A stretch of DNA of 64,000 nt from positions 24,089,476-24,153,475 of the forward strand of contig NC_053409.1 in assembly GCF_016859285.1 (NCBI RefSeq), read 5' to 3'. The stretch is from Xiphias gladius. Lineage: Eukaryota; Chordata; Actinopteri; Istiophoriformes; Xiphiidae. A program made the position numbers and the translations under genes. Below, one piece after another: positions 12,301 through 25,700 of the stretch (position 1 is the first letter of the stretch; each line of letters starts with the position of its first letter). The notes below the pieces were generated by a model that saw nothing but the letters and a program-made list of their open reading frames with translations, was not told the DNA's origin and did not search any database.

Positions 12301-13085
12301 CAGTTCACCCATACAGTTTTGGAAGAATTAATTAACCTGACGGTTGTGGAGAATCAACAGACATAAAGGTTTTCATACGATGACGTTGCTGAGGATAATA
12401 AGAATAATAAAGATAATGATAATAAAGATGATGATGATGATGGTGATGGTGAGTCTTGGCCGGAGACCAACTGAAGTCCTTGAACAAGAGTGGCACTGTA
12501 GCCCACGGCTGTGCTTCCTACATGGTTCAATCTAATTTTCTCCCAAATGAATTATGAATGTGGGTAATTAAAGGCAGAGTAGGAACTATTAGTTACATCT
12601 GCCGCTGGTCGCATGCAGATGAGACGCGTGCATGAGGCTGATGTGATTTCATTAACATGCATGGAGATCCGTCATGTGGTCATCACATGAGAGGGGGGCA
12701 TATTTTTGACTTGCATGCCGTAATCACGTCGATTACAGATATTTGCTATGGGCCTTTCAGTCAAGCATTTCATTTCAGCTCAGTTTCAGTTTAGTGCAAC
12801 TTTATTTACCCCCGTAAGGGCAGTTGAAGGCAGCCGCTCGCCACTCAGATACACACACACACAGTAAATTGGAGAGAGAAGAAGAAGACGACTCTGCGCA
12901 GCATCTCGATGTTATACTATGAAACTATTAAAAAAATGTATTTTCTTCTCGAACCTGTTTCTGGACCAACGTAGCGGGCTGACGGACCCCATCCCTAGAG
13001 CCTCGCTGTTAGCGCCAAAAAGTGACAGCAGGTCCAGCGCCGCGGTCAAATGACACTACATTTGTTTGAAGGCAGTACTGTGTAA

Positions 13086-13111
13086 ATATTATTATTATTA
13101 TTATTATTATT
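13086..13111. repeat. (ATT)n microsatellite
   Basis: About eight and a half consecutive ATT units, ending in a short T run. Confidence 0.9.
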
Positions 13112-13616
13112 TTTCAAAAACCATCTGTGCACATTAAAATGTCCCATTTAATTTGCATCTGCAGTCACTGTAAAGGTCAGGAAGCCAGCCAATTGGCTGG
13201 AGAATGAAAAGCGGATAAATCCAGTGGTTGTTCCTCTTTCCTGCACATCTGTCTGAAGTTTCTAGTTATTTCTCTGAATTTTCTCAGAAGCAGAAAAAAA
13301 TATATATATTTCAATAAATACTGAATGCACAGATTTGTTGGTTGCAACAGGTTGTTGAAAAGTCAGTCGTAGAGATAATTATCAAGTAAAAAGGCCTATG
13401 TCCCTGTAGGGTTGGTATTTTTCAAATTACATAGAGACACAAATGGTAACTGATGGTCAGTGGGAGTTGCAGTTAAATATTCCGCTCATCGCTCATTATC
13501 AGGGTTTTGAAACGGAAGAAGCCCGTGGGTCTTATCCTCTGTATGCCAAACAGACCGCCCAAACCCACGTAATGACACGAACAAAGCACCGGATGAGCAA
13601 AGCCATTTTGTAAAAA

Positions 13617-13617
<1 letters not shown>

Positions 13618-13656
<39 letters not shown>
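13618..13656. repeat. (AC)n microsatellite
   Basis: Uninterrupted AC dinucleotides over about 39 bases. The minus-strand open frames here encode only a Cys/Val dipeptide run and are artefacts of it. Confidence 0.95.
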
Positions 13657-13660
<4 letters not shown>

Positions 13661-14404
13661 GAATAATATATCAATGTATTTATACATGAATGCAATTCAG
13701 AATCGCGCATGTATGCATGAAGACATGACTCATTTCTGAACGCTGCTGAACGGAGAGCATGAGGTTAATCCAAATCACCAGTTCAGGTATTTACTGTACA
13801 GGTGCATCCCCTCTTACACAATTTCAACGTAGCTGATGGGAATTCGCTTTGAGTAAACTCACGAAACGAAACGAGAAACCTCAGAACGTTAAATGACCAC
13901 AGTCGACAGATTAATTATGATACCTGGGTATAACTACCATGAACAAATGAGAACATGGGTATTTCATGCTGGTAGGTAGGTATCAAACGTGGTACATCTC
14001 TCCTCTCGTTTCCGGTCACATCTCCACGTCAACTATCTTCTCAGAGCAAAATCGTTCAGATAAATCTAAAAAAAAAAAAAAGCCGTGTGGCCGAGACGAT
14101 CTTATCAGAGCGCCCGGAGCTCAGCAGCACTCAGCCTCCGAAATTCGCACTTTTAAGAAGGGGAGGCGACACTGTGAGACTAACCTAAACAAATTGGAAG
14201 ATTTCCTTCCTGTAAATTTTTTGTGTTTTAAGCCGCTCAGTCGCAAACAAGACGGTCTGCACCTACAACGGCAGCTCTGTCAGACTGCAGTTTGGCACAG
14301 CAGTGCTTTGAGCTAAATGCTAAGGTCAGTTTAGGGGCAAGCATCAGTGCTGACAGTCACACTATTAACATGCTTCTTTTTTTTTACCACCTTCACCATC
14401 CTGG

Positions 14405-14795
14405 TTTAACATTTGCTAATTAGCAGTAAACACAAAGCGCAGCTGAGGTGGGAGTGAGGGGAATATGATTCCTTTTTGGTCATAAAACAAAGAATTAGAC
14501 AAATTAAAAATTGTTGACCTGACGATGGTCCTACCACTAAAGTCAAGGGGTCACCAAAGTTGTCACAATTTCCCCCCAAGGGGAACATGAACGCCTGCGC
14601 CACACTTCATGGCGACCTATCTAACAGTTGTCGAGACATTTCACTCAACACCGCAAACGTCAACTTCATGGTGGGGCTAGAGAGAAAGCCAGGCAATCCA
14701 TGCACTATAGTTTTTGAGATATTTCAGTCTAGACCGAAGTGGCGAACCGACCGACAGACTGAGATTTGTCATCCCTAGGACATGGCGCCAGCATG
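14405..14795 (+). repeat. Dispersed repeat, family B copy
   Basis: Shares ordered blocks with 24768-25215: 'tttgctaattagc', 'caaag[cgt]acagctgagg', 'gtcataaa', 'gggg[t]caccaaagtt', 'ggggaaca[tc]gaa', 'ttcatggc', 'gtcgagacatttcactc' and 'aaacgtcaac'. It ends with 'gagatatttcagtctagacc' and 'gaccgacagac'. I recognise it as a common fish interspersed repeat without being able to name it. The open frames across it are not genes. Confidence 0.7.
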
Positions 14796-17700
14796 ACCAA
14801 AAGCAAAAGAGCAGAGAACTCTTCAGTTATAAAAGGGCTTCTTGGCACAAGGTCCCCAGGTTGGTGATTAGCTTCTGTATTTGCGCTTGTACTTGTTTAA
14901 GACTTTTTGCTCTTATGCAACTGAAGTGCAGAAAGGTGCAAACTGCCCTGAAGTCTGCCCTAGAGAAACTGCTTTTCTGTCCCCTCTGCTGATGAACCAG
15001 AAGAGCCTGAATGTCCCAGATTCTGGAATAAAATCAGTGTGACTCTGGCGGAGCGCATGGATCAATCACAGTCTTATCCACGCACATTCCGTAAAGGCAC
15101 CTCGAGCATAAAGATATGCTAAGAATGTACAGTGTGAAGTCTGTGGTATGTGTATGCTTGCATGTTTTGTGTGTGAGTGTGTGTGTGTTTCCTTGTGTGT
15201 GAGTGTTTTCACAGCAGGTTAACTGCAACGAATCCATCGGGACCGCTTCAAGACAAGCAAAAAAACACTTCTGAGATGAACCAAAACGGAAAAAAGCTGT
15301 TGCTGTTTTCTTCTTTACGATGCTCAAGTCGGCTTGATGTAGCTACACATCTAACTCTATTCCATTTAAAAAAATAAAAATCCTTCTTACAGTCCTTAAA
15401 TGTCATGCAATTTTAAACTGGTGTAATCAGTATTTTTATTTTAAAAACTGATCGAACGACGTGAAAGGAGTCTCGTACTTTCCACTCTCTTTCTGCCTTT
15501 GTTTTGTTTTAGCAACTGTTTGCTAACACGCAGCTGCAGGTAATGTTATTTCCAATCATCCCACAGGGAGCTGTTTGGAACACCAACATGTTTTTCATTC
15601 CTTGTCTCTATACTACAGCGCAACGGATTTCAAACGTCTAGGAGGTTAAAGAGCTGACTTTTAGCTTTAAGACCTGCAACACCAACAAGCTGTGATCACA
15701 ACACTGACATACTGTATCATCACCTTTTAGGCTGATCTGGTGAACTTGTTAACAAACAGCTTGTTATTTCCACATCCAGTAGTTACGGAGCAACATGGTC
15801 ATTCGTCTGGAGTCGTATTTGAGTCCAGCTGGTGAATCTAGGTCCAGTACCCCCTCTCTCTTAGCTCTGTTGTTGGTCTCCACCTGCTCCTGAGGGAAAC
15901 ATCTGGCTCTTCAGCTGCTAAATGCTCCACTGCATTCACCAGCTGGTCTCTGTCTGTGACTGTCTGCTGTTTTTTTTGCTGAGCAGGCAGTGGATGGTGG
16001 CTTTTTACAGCTGTTTCTCTAGAAGCAGCTGCCTGCTGCGGCCGAAAACGACGCCATGAGAGCGGTGAGACTGAACCAGAGCAGTAAAGCTGTGGCCCAG
16101 ACAGATGAGCAATGAGCTGAATCTCACTATAAAGCTCCATCAAGCCGAGGGGATCTGCAGATTCAGCTGCTAATTCTCTGTACATTTATCACTACAAGCA
16201 ACCCCCCTTCACATTTTCACATTTTCATTTGATGCATTGTTATTGTCAAATATTGGCTATAGCCGTTTTAAGGGTGTTTTAGGGTGTTCACATCCACACA
16301 GTGTGGGAATCGTGGCCCATTTTACCCTGTGACGTTGCGCATACGAACTCTATACGGTTCAGACCTGAATGTAAACACCCACACCGACTAAAAGTACGTG
16401 TAATGCAAACAGGATGCAGCTGATCAACGTGTCTAAGTTCAATGTCACACAAATATTCCTGCAACATAGCACAGAGAAGAGGTTTCCAGCACTGGTCCAG
16501 CTATTTATAGTCAAGTTTGTTTGTTTTTTTTATATTAATGTTTCAGATGCCGCACTGTTGATGTTTCCTAGACAGTGATAGGGGTCTTAACACATGGAAG
16601 CAGTGAAATGGACATTAAATGGACTGTAAATTCAAAGGATGTGACTTGGATCTCCAGCCCGTGGGTGCATACAGGTGAAAAGAGGTCCCTTAATAATGAG
16701 TCCAGTAGGTCACTAATAGCTCCAGTTATACCAGCTGCTGCAAGAGTTAACCTGATGTTATCCGTGTCCTGTCCCCGGAAGCAAATAAATTCGGGTCTTA
16801 AGAGAAACATTCCTGGAAAATCTTGAAGTGAGGAAGGACACAGTGCGACTGTAACCTTAACTTTTACTTTAACTGTAACATACGTGTCCAGAAACGGAAT
16901 CAACATTGATTAGCATCTGCGGGACAGACATTAGAGCGTGACGTCTGACCTGCCCTTGTGTTGGGTTGCTTTTATCTCGCGCATTGTCCCGTGTAACAAG
17001 AAGAAAGCGGAGTCTGACTCTGCTACCGTTTGCCATATTCTACACGATGCATTATCCAGTATTACAGACAGCTGTGTGCAGAAGTGTGTGCATCCCTGGG
17101 GAAATTAGATATTCTAATTTGATTTTTGAAGTGAAAAGAAGTAAATACAGCCCCTGCAACAGATGGACAGGTGGACACCTGTCACAGTTTCCCAATGAAG
17201 GACACTGCCCGACACGTTCCAACCACAGAACAGCACAATCAGTCTTTTTCTCATTGGTACTGATGTCCACATTGTTTTGATTTGTGCCTTTTTGTCTTCT
17301 AGCATTGTCATGAAACATGCTTTCTGATAAATACTTCAAATGTCTAACTTAATAGGTTTATGGTCAGAAAATGGCACGAGTGGCAAAGAAGAATGCAGCT
17401 GTTCAGCTTGTGTTAAATTTTTTTTTCTCCCTCTCTCTCCGCCCAGAAATTGATTTAGGTCAGGAAATGTTTTTTTGAACTTGAGCCAAAACCAAATGCT
17501 GTGTCACTTTGGCTGCTCGGAGCCAAGAAAAATAAAAAATAAAAACAGAAAAGAAAAGAAAAGAAAAGAAAATACATTAAGAGATTATCTCATCTGTCTG
17601 GATTTGCCCTGACTTGAGAAAGAACAAATGCAGAGTTGTTTAAAGCAGAAAAGGGAGAAGGAAAAGAAACTTTATTGTCATTAAAGTAGTTTAACTGAGG

Positions 17701-18585
17701 CGTGATTGTTTTGTAAAATCGGAAAAAATAACTGTAATTATTCCCTCATATTTGAATAATTGCTCATTTTTGTTTTATTAGACTGAATCCTACCTGCAGG
17801 CCAATTCAGCAGAGTTTAAGAAAAACAATGCCAAAAAATATCTGCTCTGATACCTGATAACATTATTCTTCCCCTGCTGTGGTAGACACACCCATCCTGG
17901 ACAATAAACACTGGAAGTATAATTGACTTTGTTGTTGCCCTTCAGTCATTTTGTACGGACGTGTAAAACATAAACGTTGCACGGTGCAGGAAAAAAAAAC
18001 ACAAACACATGTTGGAGACAGGCCCTGGACGCCTCAAGCCACCTGATACCTGCGCTTCCTGTCGCCATAGCGCGGCCTCGCATTTCTGTGGTATTGATCT
18101 GAGTGCTCGGTCTCAACGTGGCTAATGCACCGCTAGCTTCACCCTCAGCTCTGCATATCGCTTAGCACCGACCATCAGCCAACAGAGCAGCCAGAATGCT
18201 GGGGGGGGGGGGGGTGTGCAGCGTCGGTCGTTCAGATTTGTGAGATGTCGGCCGGCGGGCGGGTGAAACGTCCCCATAGATTTTCCAATGAGACCCGACG
18301 CTGACAGCGGGGACGTGTGCACAGAATCTGCAGGCATGTCATCTGGTGAAGCACCACCGTGGGTAAATATACACCCAGCACTGACAAACCTCCTCCTCAT
18401 GGCTAAATCGCTGAGACGTCAACACGTTCGCTCTGGTTCAGGGAAAGACCTGGTGCTCTGTAATGACTGATTTCAGGACAAGCAAGCCCCACGGTCTGCT
18501 AAAGGAATAATCCACACTAAATCAATGTAACACTACTATACCCTGCATTTCTCACTTTCTTTTGGGGTTTTGATATTGTACCTGT
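14796..18585. other. Intergenic DNA, no gene seen
   Basis: Mostly AT-rich. Contains a TG-rich stretch at about 15145-15210, an AAGAAA-type simple repeat at about 17545-17575 and a G run at 18200-18213. Short open frames on both strands (for example 15838-16185 minus) show no recognisable domain and no paired splice sites I trust. Confidence 0.5.
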
Positions 18586-18589
18586 GGAT

Positions 18590-20412
18590 AGGGCCGTAAC
18601 TAAACATTTTTTTTCATCTGAAGATCATTCTCCTGAATAACCGATCACATTTGGTCTATCAAATGTCAGAAAACGGTGGAAAATACACATTTTCAATGAG
18701 CCCGATCTTACCATTGCTTACAGTTCATGATCTCGTAAGACAAAGAAAAAGCAGCAAATCCTCACAAGTCAGAGCCTGGAACTATGAAAAATTGCATAAA
18801 AGATTAATCGATTATCCAAATAGTAGGCACATCGGTTTCTGTTGATCGACTCGTTGATTCATTGACTAATTGCTTCAGCTTAACAGATGTAGATATAGAC
18901 ACACGTCGATGTGGTGTCTGACAGATGAAAACAGCTCAGCGACCTAAACAAATCAATGCATCTGCAATTTATGATTATTTTCATTATCGAATGCAGATTA
19001 TTTGCTTGATCAGTTGTTTTGTCAATAAACTCTCAGAAATGAATCAGATGACGTCTTGTTTTGTCCAACCAACTGTCCGAAACCCCAGAATGTTCAATTT
19101 ACAATGATATAAAACAGAGAAAAAATGAAAATCCTCAAACTGAAGAAGCTGACACAAGCAAACATTTTGGGCATTTTGCTAGAAAAATGACTCAAATGGT
19201 TAATGGACTATCAAAATAGTTGCCTCAGAACCAACAACGACCCAGAGATTATTTTAGAGCCCACATTTTGCACCATCATGCAAAAAAAAATCACCATCAT
19301 AGAGGAGACAGAAATACCATGATAACAGAAAATGTTACGGTATATTTAAAACCACTAATTTAGGGCTGCAAGTAAAAATTATTTTTTTTATCTTCGATGC
19401 CACTTAATATTATGTTGATGTCTATAATTAATCCTTAAATCAAAAAATGCCAGAAAATAGTGAAAAATAAAATCCACAATTAAGTTCCCAGAGCCCAAAG
19501 TGTAAGTATTTTGAACGGCTTGTTTTATACAAACACCGGTCTCAAACTCAAAGATATTCAAATATTCAAAACAGAGGGAAGAAAAAGGAAATGCTCACAT
19601 TTCAGAAGCTGGAACCGGAGCGTGACTTTGACATTTTGGTTTGAAAATGACTTTTTAATCAATTAATGACGATTAAACGATTAGAGGAAGTCGTGGGTCA
19701 ATTATTTTCTCTGCTGATGAACTAATTCATTAATTGCTGTTAATCAATTAATCATTTCAGCACAACACAAATTTAAGTTGAGCTGCATGTAAAAATTTAA
19801 TCACATGATCACAATGTAAGACAGACTAAAGTGGATTTTTTTTGTTGTTGTTTCTCAGAGGTAATTCAAAACCTCAGCAGCTTTATTGTTCCCCGGTTTA
19901 TTCCTTCGAGCTCCCACATTAGCACCTGCACCAACCAGCCACATCGGCGTACGACTCACGACGCGCTCTTTTTCAGCAACTAACGAGGTTCTTTGGCGCC
20001 TGGACACAGGCTCACGGTTTCTACTGGTGTTTTTACATGGTGGTCACATGGGCTACATGCCGACTGTATCTGTGAGCGTGACCGGAGTCAGCACTCCCAG
20101 AGAATGAGACACGACTTTTCGTACTTTTATCGAAATCAGTCTTGTAGCTATGATGTAACTAACGATGCCGTTTATTCTCCCGATTAAACGCTCGGTCCCT
20201 AAAAATAGTACAAATGATGCCTATCGAAGTTTCCCCAATGTCCAGGGAGACGTCTTCAAATTTCTTCTTTTGTCCAATCAACAGTCGAAAACCCCAAAAT
20301 ATTCAGTTTACAGTAAAACACAACAGAGAGAAAGCAGCAAATCCACATATTATCCTCATGGGAGCTGAAAGCGCAGAGCTTCTGCGATTAATAGGCTAAC
20401 CCCTTCAGCTCT
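18590..20412 (+). repeat. Cluster of four family-A repeat copies
   Basis: Four copies follow each other in the same orientation at about 18590-18885, 18925-19225, 19360-19765 and 20180-20412. Each has 'tttgtccaac/tcaac', 'ccccaaaatattcagttta'-like and 'gaagctg(g)aac'-like blocks. Three of them end in ATTAAT/TTAATC words followed by a 'ttcagc' or 'cttcagct' terminus. Spacers are 40-400 bases. All copies are diverged and non-coding. Confidence 0.7.
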
Positions 20413-20819
20413 GCCTGTAGCTAACGTTTCTGATTGCTCGTCTGCTTTTCCTGACTTGAAAACCAAACTTGGTCAGCCTGCAGCCTCACAGGGCATCACG
20501 GCAGGCCGTGGCTGTGCTCTAACGTTCCCATTTGCCTCAGTCTCCTCTTCCCCAGCTGACATCTTCACCGTCCTGCCTCCCTGTCCACAGTGAGGAGTTT
20601 TAAATTTTAAAAGCGCGCACAGTGTCAAATTGAGTTACGGCTCCATGTCAACAAACTGTTTCACCCCCCCCCCCCTCAAGCTGACATCGTGATTGTCCTT
20701 GTCCGATTAGGCCGATCAATGAGACCGAACAGAGGAGAGACGAAGAAAAGGAGGAGGAGGAGGAAAAGGAGAACTGAGGGATGTGTCTGCGTGTGTTGAG
20801 GGGGGGCAGCTCCTCCCAT

Positions 20820-21119
20820 AATTAAGTTAGTGTGCTGCGCTGGGCGTCCATGTTTACAGGGCAGGCGAGGGAGTTTCCTTCACTCGGTGGACAGCTCTTA
20901 GCGCGGAGAAGGCACCAGCGAGCTCTCACTCTCTTCTCTGGTCATTTCTGCAACTCATCCCCCCGCTTCGCTGTGAGTGGCTGATCCAGGACGAGACAGG
21001 GGGAAGCAGCAGCAGCAGCACCTTCCTAACCCTCCACCAACGTCCCTCCCTCCGTCTCCCCCGCCTGCCCGACCCAGGACCTCATCTCTGCTGCCGCTGC
21101 CTCTGCCACCGCTGCCATC
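20820..21119 (+). promoter_or_regulatory. ahnak2: AHNAK2 core promoter and 5' UTR (approximate)
   Basis: GC content rises sharply just upstream of the first coding exon. There is no clear TATA box. A GGA-rich tract (20745-20775), a G run (20800-20808), AGC repeats (21003-21021) and pyrimidine-rich stretches precede the start codon. The start ATG at 21120 has A at -3 (gccatcATGt). Transcription start is not resolvable; it is probably within about 20830-20960. Confidence 0.5.
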
Positions 21120-21177
21120 ATGTGCGACTGTTTCCACCTGGCCTTCCCCAACTGGCACGCCGCCTCCTCAGGGACGG
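21120..21177 (+). CDS. ahnak2: AHNAK2 coding exon 1
   Basis: Encodes MCDCFHLAFPNWHAASSGT plus one base, then donor GTGGGC at 21178. Human AHNAK2 opens MCDCFHMVLPTW (from memory), so the Cys-rich start and the Trp are shared. AHNAK and periaxin lack this exon as far as I recall. It is too short to stand out as an open frame. Confidence 0.9.
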
Positions 21178-22706
21178 GTGGGCATCGCTCTCTCTGCTCT
21201 CTCTGCTCTCTCTGCTCCCTCTGCTCCCTCTGCACCGCTTTCCCTCTCTCTATGACTTTCTCTCTGCTGTTCACGGCAATTATCTGATCCAGCTGCGGGG
21301 ATCAGTAGTGCAGCGGGAGAGATCATGTCTGCGTGTGTGTGTGTGTGTGTGTTCGTGATGAAGAGAGACAGTGAGCGAGTTTAAGGAGGCTGGTGCTGAT
21401 GCTGAGTTGTGCTGCTGACCTGCAGTGAGCGCTGGGTGTGTCTGCAGAGCGCAGGGGAGTGTTGGAAGATGTCATCATCGGGGACGCCATGCAGCTCTGC
21501 ACTTTTCCTCCTTTCCTGCCGCTGCGGGTTTGAAGCCGAGGCTGACGGGCAAACAGACTCAGTTACTGCGGCAGTTCAGCAAAACAGAAATCAGGATTGC
21601 AAAAACAGTAGCAGTGGATAACTTCCTGGGGCTCAGCTGTGAGCTTAATAGCCGCGGGCTTTATGCGAAAGAGGAAGAGCTACTACCTGTAACCTTGCAT
21701 CAGTTTTACTACAGTAACCCCAGAGTTCTTAAAGTGTAGGATGCTGAACGCTGTAAAGCTTACGCAGTGCATTTCTTGTTGGTTTGATCCGTCTCGTTAT
21801 GAATTTTTCACGATGATAAACGCAGGGTTTAAGGGGGTCGGGTGGAAATTTGGGGCAAATTAATTCTTTCTTTATGGTTACATCAAACGGATGTTGATGG
21901 TCTGCTTGTATAATTTTTAGACACTTACATGCCACGTAAATGAACAGATCTGATCGCGTACAGTGAGCGGGCATTGAACCTAGTTATGTAGTTTGTGTGA
22001 AACGGATTTCACTCACGTTAGCGATGAGGCGAATTGCTCTGAATCCTCAAATTACGCTGGAAAAACCAGACGTGTTTCTATTTGTCATGAGGGAAGTTTG
22101 TGACTGCAGATCTGAACAATTGTATGATTGTTGTCATGATTATGATTGGTGTTGAAATAGTTGTGTGCGGGTTTACTCGCGCACGAGCAACAATGTCAGA
22201 GCCCATGTGGATAAAAATCACTGACGCTTTTGGATTTTCCTTGGGTTTCAATAGGGCAGGTGTTCTCAACAAAAAAAAAAAGTAAAAAAAGTTACATCGG
22301 CAACATGACATTCAGACAATGTACAGTTTAGGGTCAGGAGAAAAAAAGGGATAAAAATGCTTACTGGAATTTACAGTTGTGCTAAATTTTTTCCTAGAAA
22401 TGTTTGTTCCTGTTCTGGATGTCATGGTGTCACATATTATATCAAAGAAAAATCTTTGTGTTGGCTGATGTTTAACCAGGCGCTCAGGCTGACGTCTGCT
22501 GTAGAAGGAGTCGGTAAATCATTCATTTAAAAATAATACTGGCTGTGCTTCTATGTCGCCCGTCGCCATCTCCCGCAATTCTCCTCATTCATCGGTGCCG
22601 CTCCTTTACGCCGAATCTGCCCGAAGACTGCGGAGAGGTTTGTGTTGCGCTGAGGGGTTTCGGACGACGCGCAAGGTCAGGGAAAGAAAGTATGATGAGG
22701 AGGGAC

Positions 22707-22748
<42 letters not shown>

Positions 22749-25700
22749 AGGGAGGGAGCTCGGCTTGCTGCTAGGGAGTGTGACAGACAGGATCGCCGAT
22801 TGGCTCGGCAGTGGCGCCTAGAGCAGACGATCCTGATCCATTACAAAGCATCAGCCTTCGTCAGACAGGCCCTGGTCTTAGATCAATATTACACCACATA
22901 GATTCTATGTGTGGCTGCTGCCACTCGGTGCAGACCAGTTTTAGTGAAGAGATTTTTTTTTTGACAATGCTTTGACCAGTTGGGGTTTCCAGGAGAACCT
23001 GATACTATCACCAAAAAAATGTCAACTCAAGTTGCTCCTATTTTGTGTCTTTATGTCATGTTTTCATATTTAATCGGTTTCCATCTAGATTTTTCATTCC
23101 TCTCAACTTTTAGAACCATCATATGACACTTAAACCCAGACTAGATTCAGAGTAAGGAGAACTCTGAGTAACTTGGCATCATTAAATCTTAAGTGAATCA
23201 AATGAAAAAAAAACAAAAAACAAACAAAAAAAAAAAAACATGCTGGTTCTCCAGAATCTATTTACATGGATGTAATCAGATAAACATTACCGTGACAGTA
23301 ATCAGTTCAATGACTTCCCTAAATGCTCCCGGCTTTCCAGGCTAAACAAACACTAACAAGTGTTTGCAAGCACAGTTCAACCCAGGTGTGTGCTGCTGAC
23401 CTGATTCAATAACGAGTGTCTGTGTGTTTCTGCTGTGATTGCATGTCGTGGGAATACAGGCAGACTCGGTCAGGTCCAGAGCTGTGATGAAGCTCGCTGT
23501 AAATTTGCAGCAGATTGATAGATTGAAAGCATGTGCTTTTGCAGTCTCATGGTCATATAATCCATGCAGAAAATCCAATTCTGTTTTTTTTTTTCCTCCC
23601 TTCATTCAAATCTTATTATAATTTGGATCCGAACAAACTGTTGTCCAGTGAAAGGAGCTTGTGTCTCATGGTTGCGTAAAAAAAAACAAAAAACAGCGGA
23701 ATCCAAATCCAAGAGCACAAATAATGAGCTGTATTACTTCATATTAGCTTAGTGAAGAGAAGAGCTTCAGGGAGCATTCTAGGTGCTTTTAAACAGGAAA
23801 CACAAACCAGAGCAGATGGTGGTTACATAAGAGATGAACTGAGGGCAGGCAACTAACCCGGCACGGTTAGGATCTTCAGTCAAGAGTATATCGAAACACT
23901 GAAGTATATTTCTAGGATCGCACCTTCTGTTTTTGTCACATCCTTTTGATTTGAATCGGTGCAGACACCAGCCGGCATATGAGAGGTTCACCGTCACGGC
24001 GTTGTGTCAGTACAGAGGACTGTCCCCATCGGCGCCGTTTGAAGCAGGTTGTAAGCCTCGCATCAGCAAAAGCACTGAGGGACGAGCCCCACCCAAATCC
24101 AGAGCTGCAGTTGCACCTAAAAATAAACCCTGCAGGATCTGCACAGCAAAAGACTTCAGCATCTACTGCTTGTGCTTATTGCCACCGAAGTCAAATTAGA
24201 ACATCAGGGAGCAGTAAAATCAAAATTTACAGTATCTATTGTGCGATAAGTCAAACAGGTCAATGGCTCCGCAAGGGATTTTATTTTGACAATTTTAGTC
24301 AGCAGTAGAGAGCTGATATCAGGGCCTCTGCAGCGCCCACATGACAAATATTTGAGAAAGGAGGTTTTGTATGCGCGGTGCCCTATAGTTGGAGAAGGAG
24401 GACTGGATATCCGTCTGAACGAAGCGGCAAATACTGCAAGAAATTCATCATCCAGTCGTGTCAGGCAGGACCTGAATCCTCCGCAAAGCTGACTGCAAAC
24501 ACCGACTTCATGATTCACCGCTACAGCGGCTGTGAACCTCGGACACGGCACATGACAGGTTTCAGCCTTGAGGGGACCCAGGCGCGCCGGTTAATTTAAT
24601 GAATCTGTCCAATTCTGTTCCGCCTAACCTCCTGAGGATACACTGGGCCACAACTGAAACATACATACTGAATGTAGCAGTTGTCTCAAACCTGAGACAT
24701 ATCTACACTGGGTTACCGTCTCACAGAGCTGAAACAATTCGTTGGTTTGGGCACTGTTACGATGCTAACATTTGCTAATTAGCGCTAAATGCAAAGTACA
24801 GCTGAGGCTGATGGAAATATCATCAGTTTTGAGGGTATTTAGTCGTAAAGCAAAGTACTGGATACAGTGAAATTTTGCCATGAAGTCGGCGCTAGTTCAG
24901 GCATCGCCAAAGTTATTACTGTAATCCATCCTGTGGGGAACACGAATGCGTGCGAAAAATTTCATGGCAATACGTCCAGTATTTGTCGAGACATTTTACT
25001 CGAAACTGCAAATGTCAACCTCGCGGTGGCGCTAGAGGTAAAGGTAAAGTCAGGGGAATCACCAAAGTCAGTAGGATTCATCCTCTGGGGAACACGCATA
25101 TCTGTGCAAAAGTTGATGCGATCCAAGCTGACGCCAGACTGACGTCAGACTCGCACTGCCATACTGTACCTAGAGCCGCGCGCATGGGCGTCGCCAAAAG
25201 TGCTATAGCTCAAAAAACGTAAGTGTCAGTGTCACGGGTCATTTATGTGATTCATTCATGGATTGGTTCATGGAAGCTTTAGCAATTAAGAGATTCTTTT
25301 TAAAATGTTTTGTGCTTGTTGTTTGCTTCCAAAAGACTTGTTACGTACAACTGGGCAATTAAAAAGTGCCACATTTCTTTCCGTAAAGTAAATTTAAGTC
25401 ATTCAGTTACAGACACTCACTCTTTTTTTTCTGATGGCAAAGCCTGTGAGTCATGTAATACTCCCTAGAACCGAAAAGTGAGGGATTTTGAGATTAAAGC
25501 GGTTAAAATTCTCAATATATCGAAAAATAAGCTTTCAAATTTAAGAAGTTGTTTAAGACCGTCTTTAAAAGTAAATAATTTGGATAATTACTTAACCAAA
25601 CACGTGGGGAAGTGGTATTAATTCATGGGAGATAAATATAAACGTAAGGCAATTTGATGAATATGTGGCGCGAAGAGTTAAGTCACTGTGAGGATCTTTA

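Larger units (their letters stand above)
12301..14400. other. Intergenic DNA with microsatellites; one non-repetitive block
   Basis: No exon seen. A non-repetitive block at about 12540-12770 contains TAATTA, CATGCATG and a GTAATC-N5-GATTAC palindrome. Microsatellites lie at 13086-13111 and 13618-13656. An octamer-like ATTTGCAT occurs near 13152. Confidence 0.5.

Noticed and set aside
14560..14992. Overlapping forward frames between 14560 and 14992
   Set aside because: They lie largely in a family-B dispersed repeat whose other copy (24768-25215) gives different frames, so they are not conserved coding sequence.
20955..21274. Several Pro/Gln- or Glu/Gln-rich frames overlapping AHNAK2 exon 1 on both strands
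   Set aside because: They arise from AGC and CTCTCTGCT simple repeats around the true exon, whose MCDCFH frame is supported by homology and splice phase.
22545..22901. Open frames ending in Arg-Glu repeats, considered as an alternative first exon
   Set aside because: The sequence is dominated by a GA microsatellite, there is no homologous peptide, and no donor with a phase matching exon 2 could be argued for.
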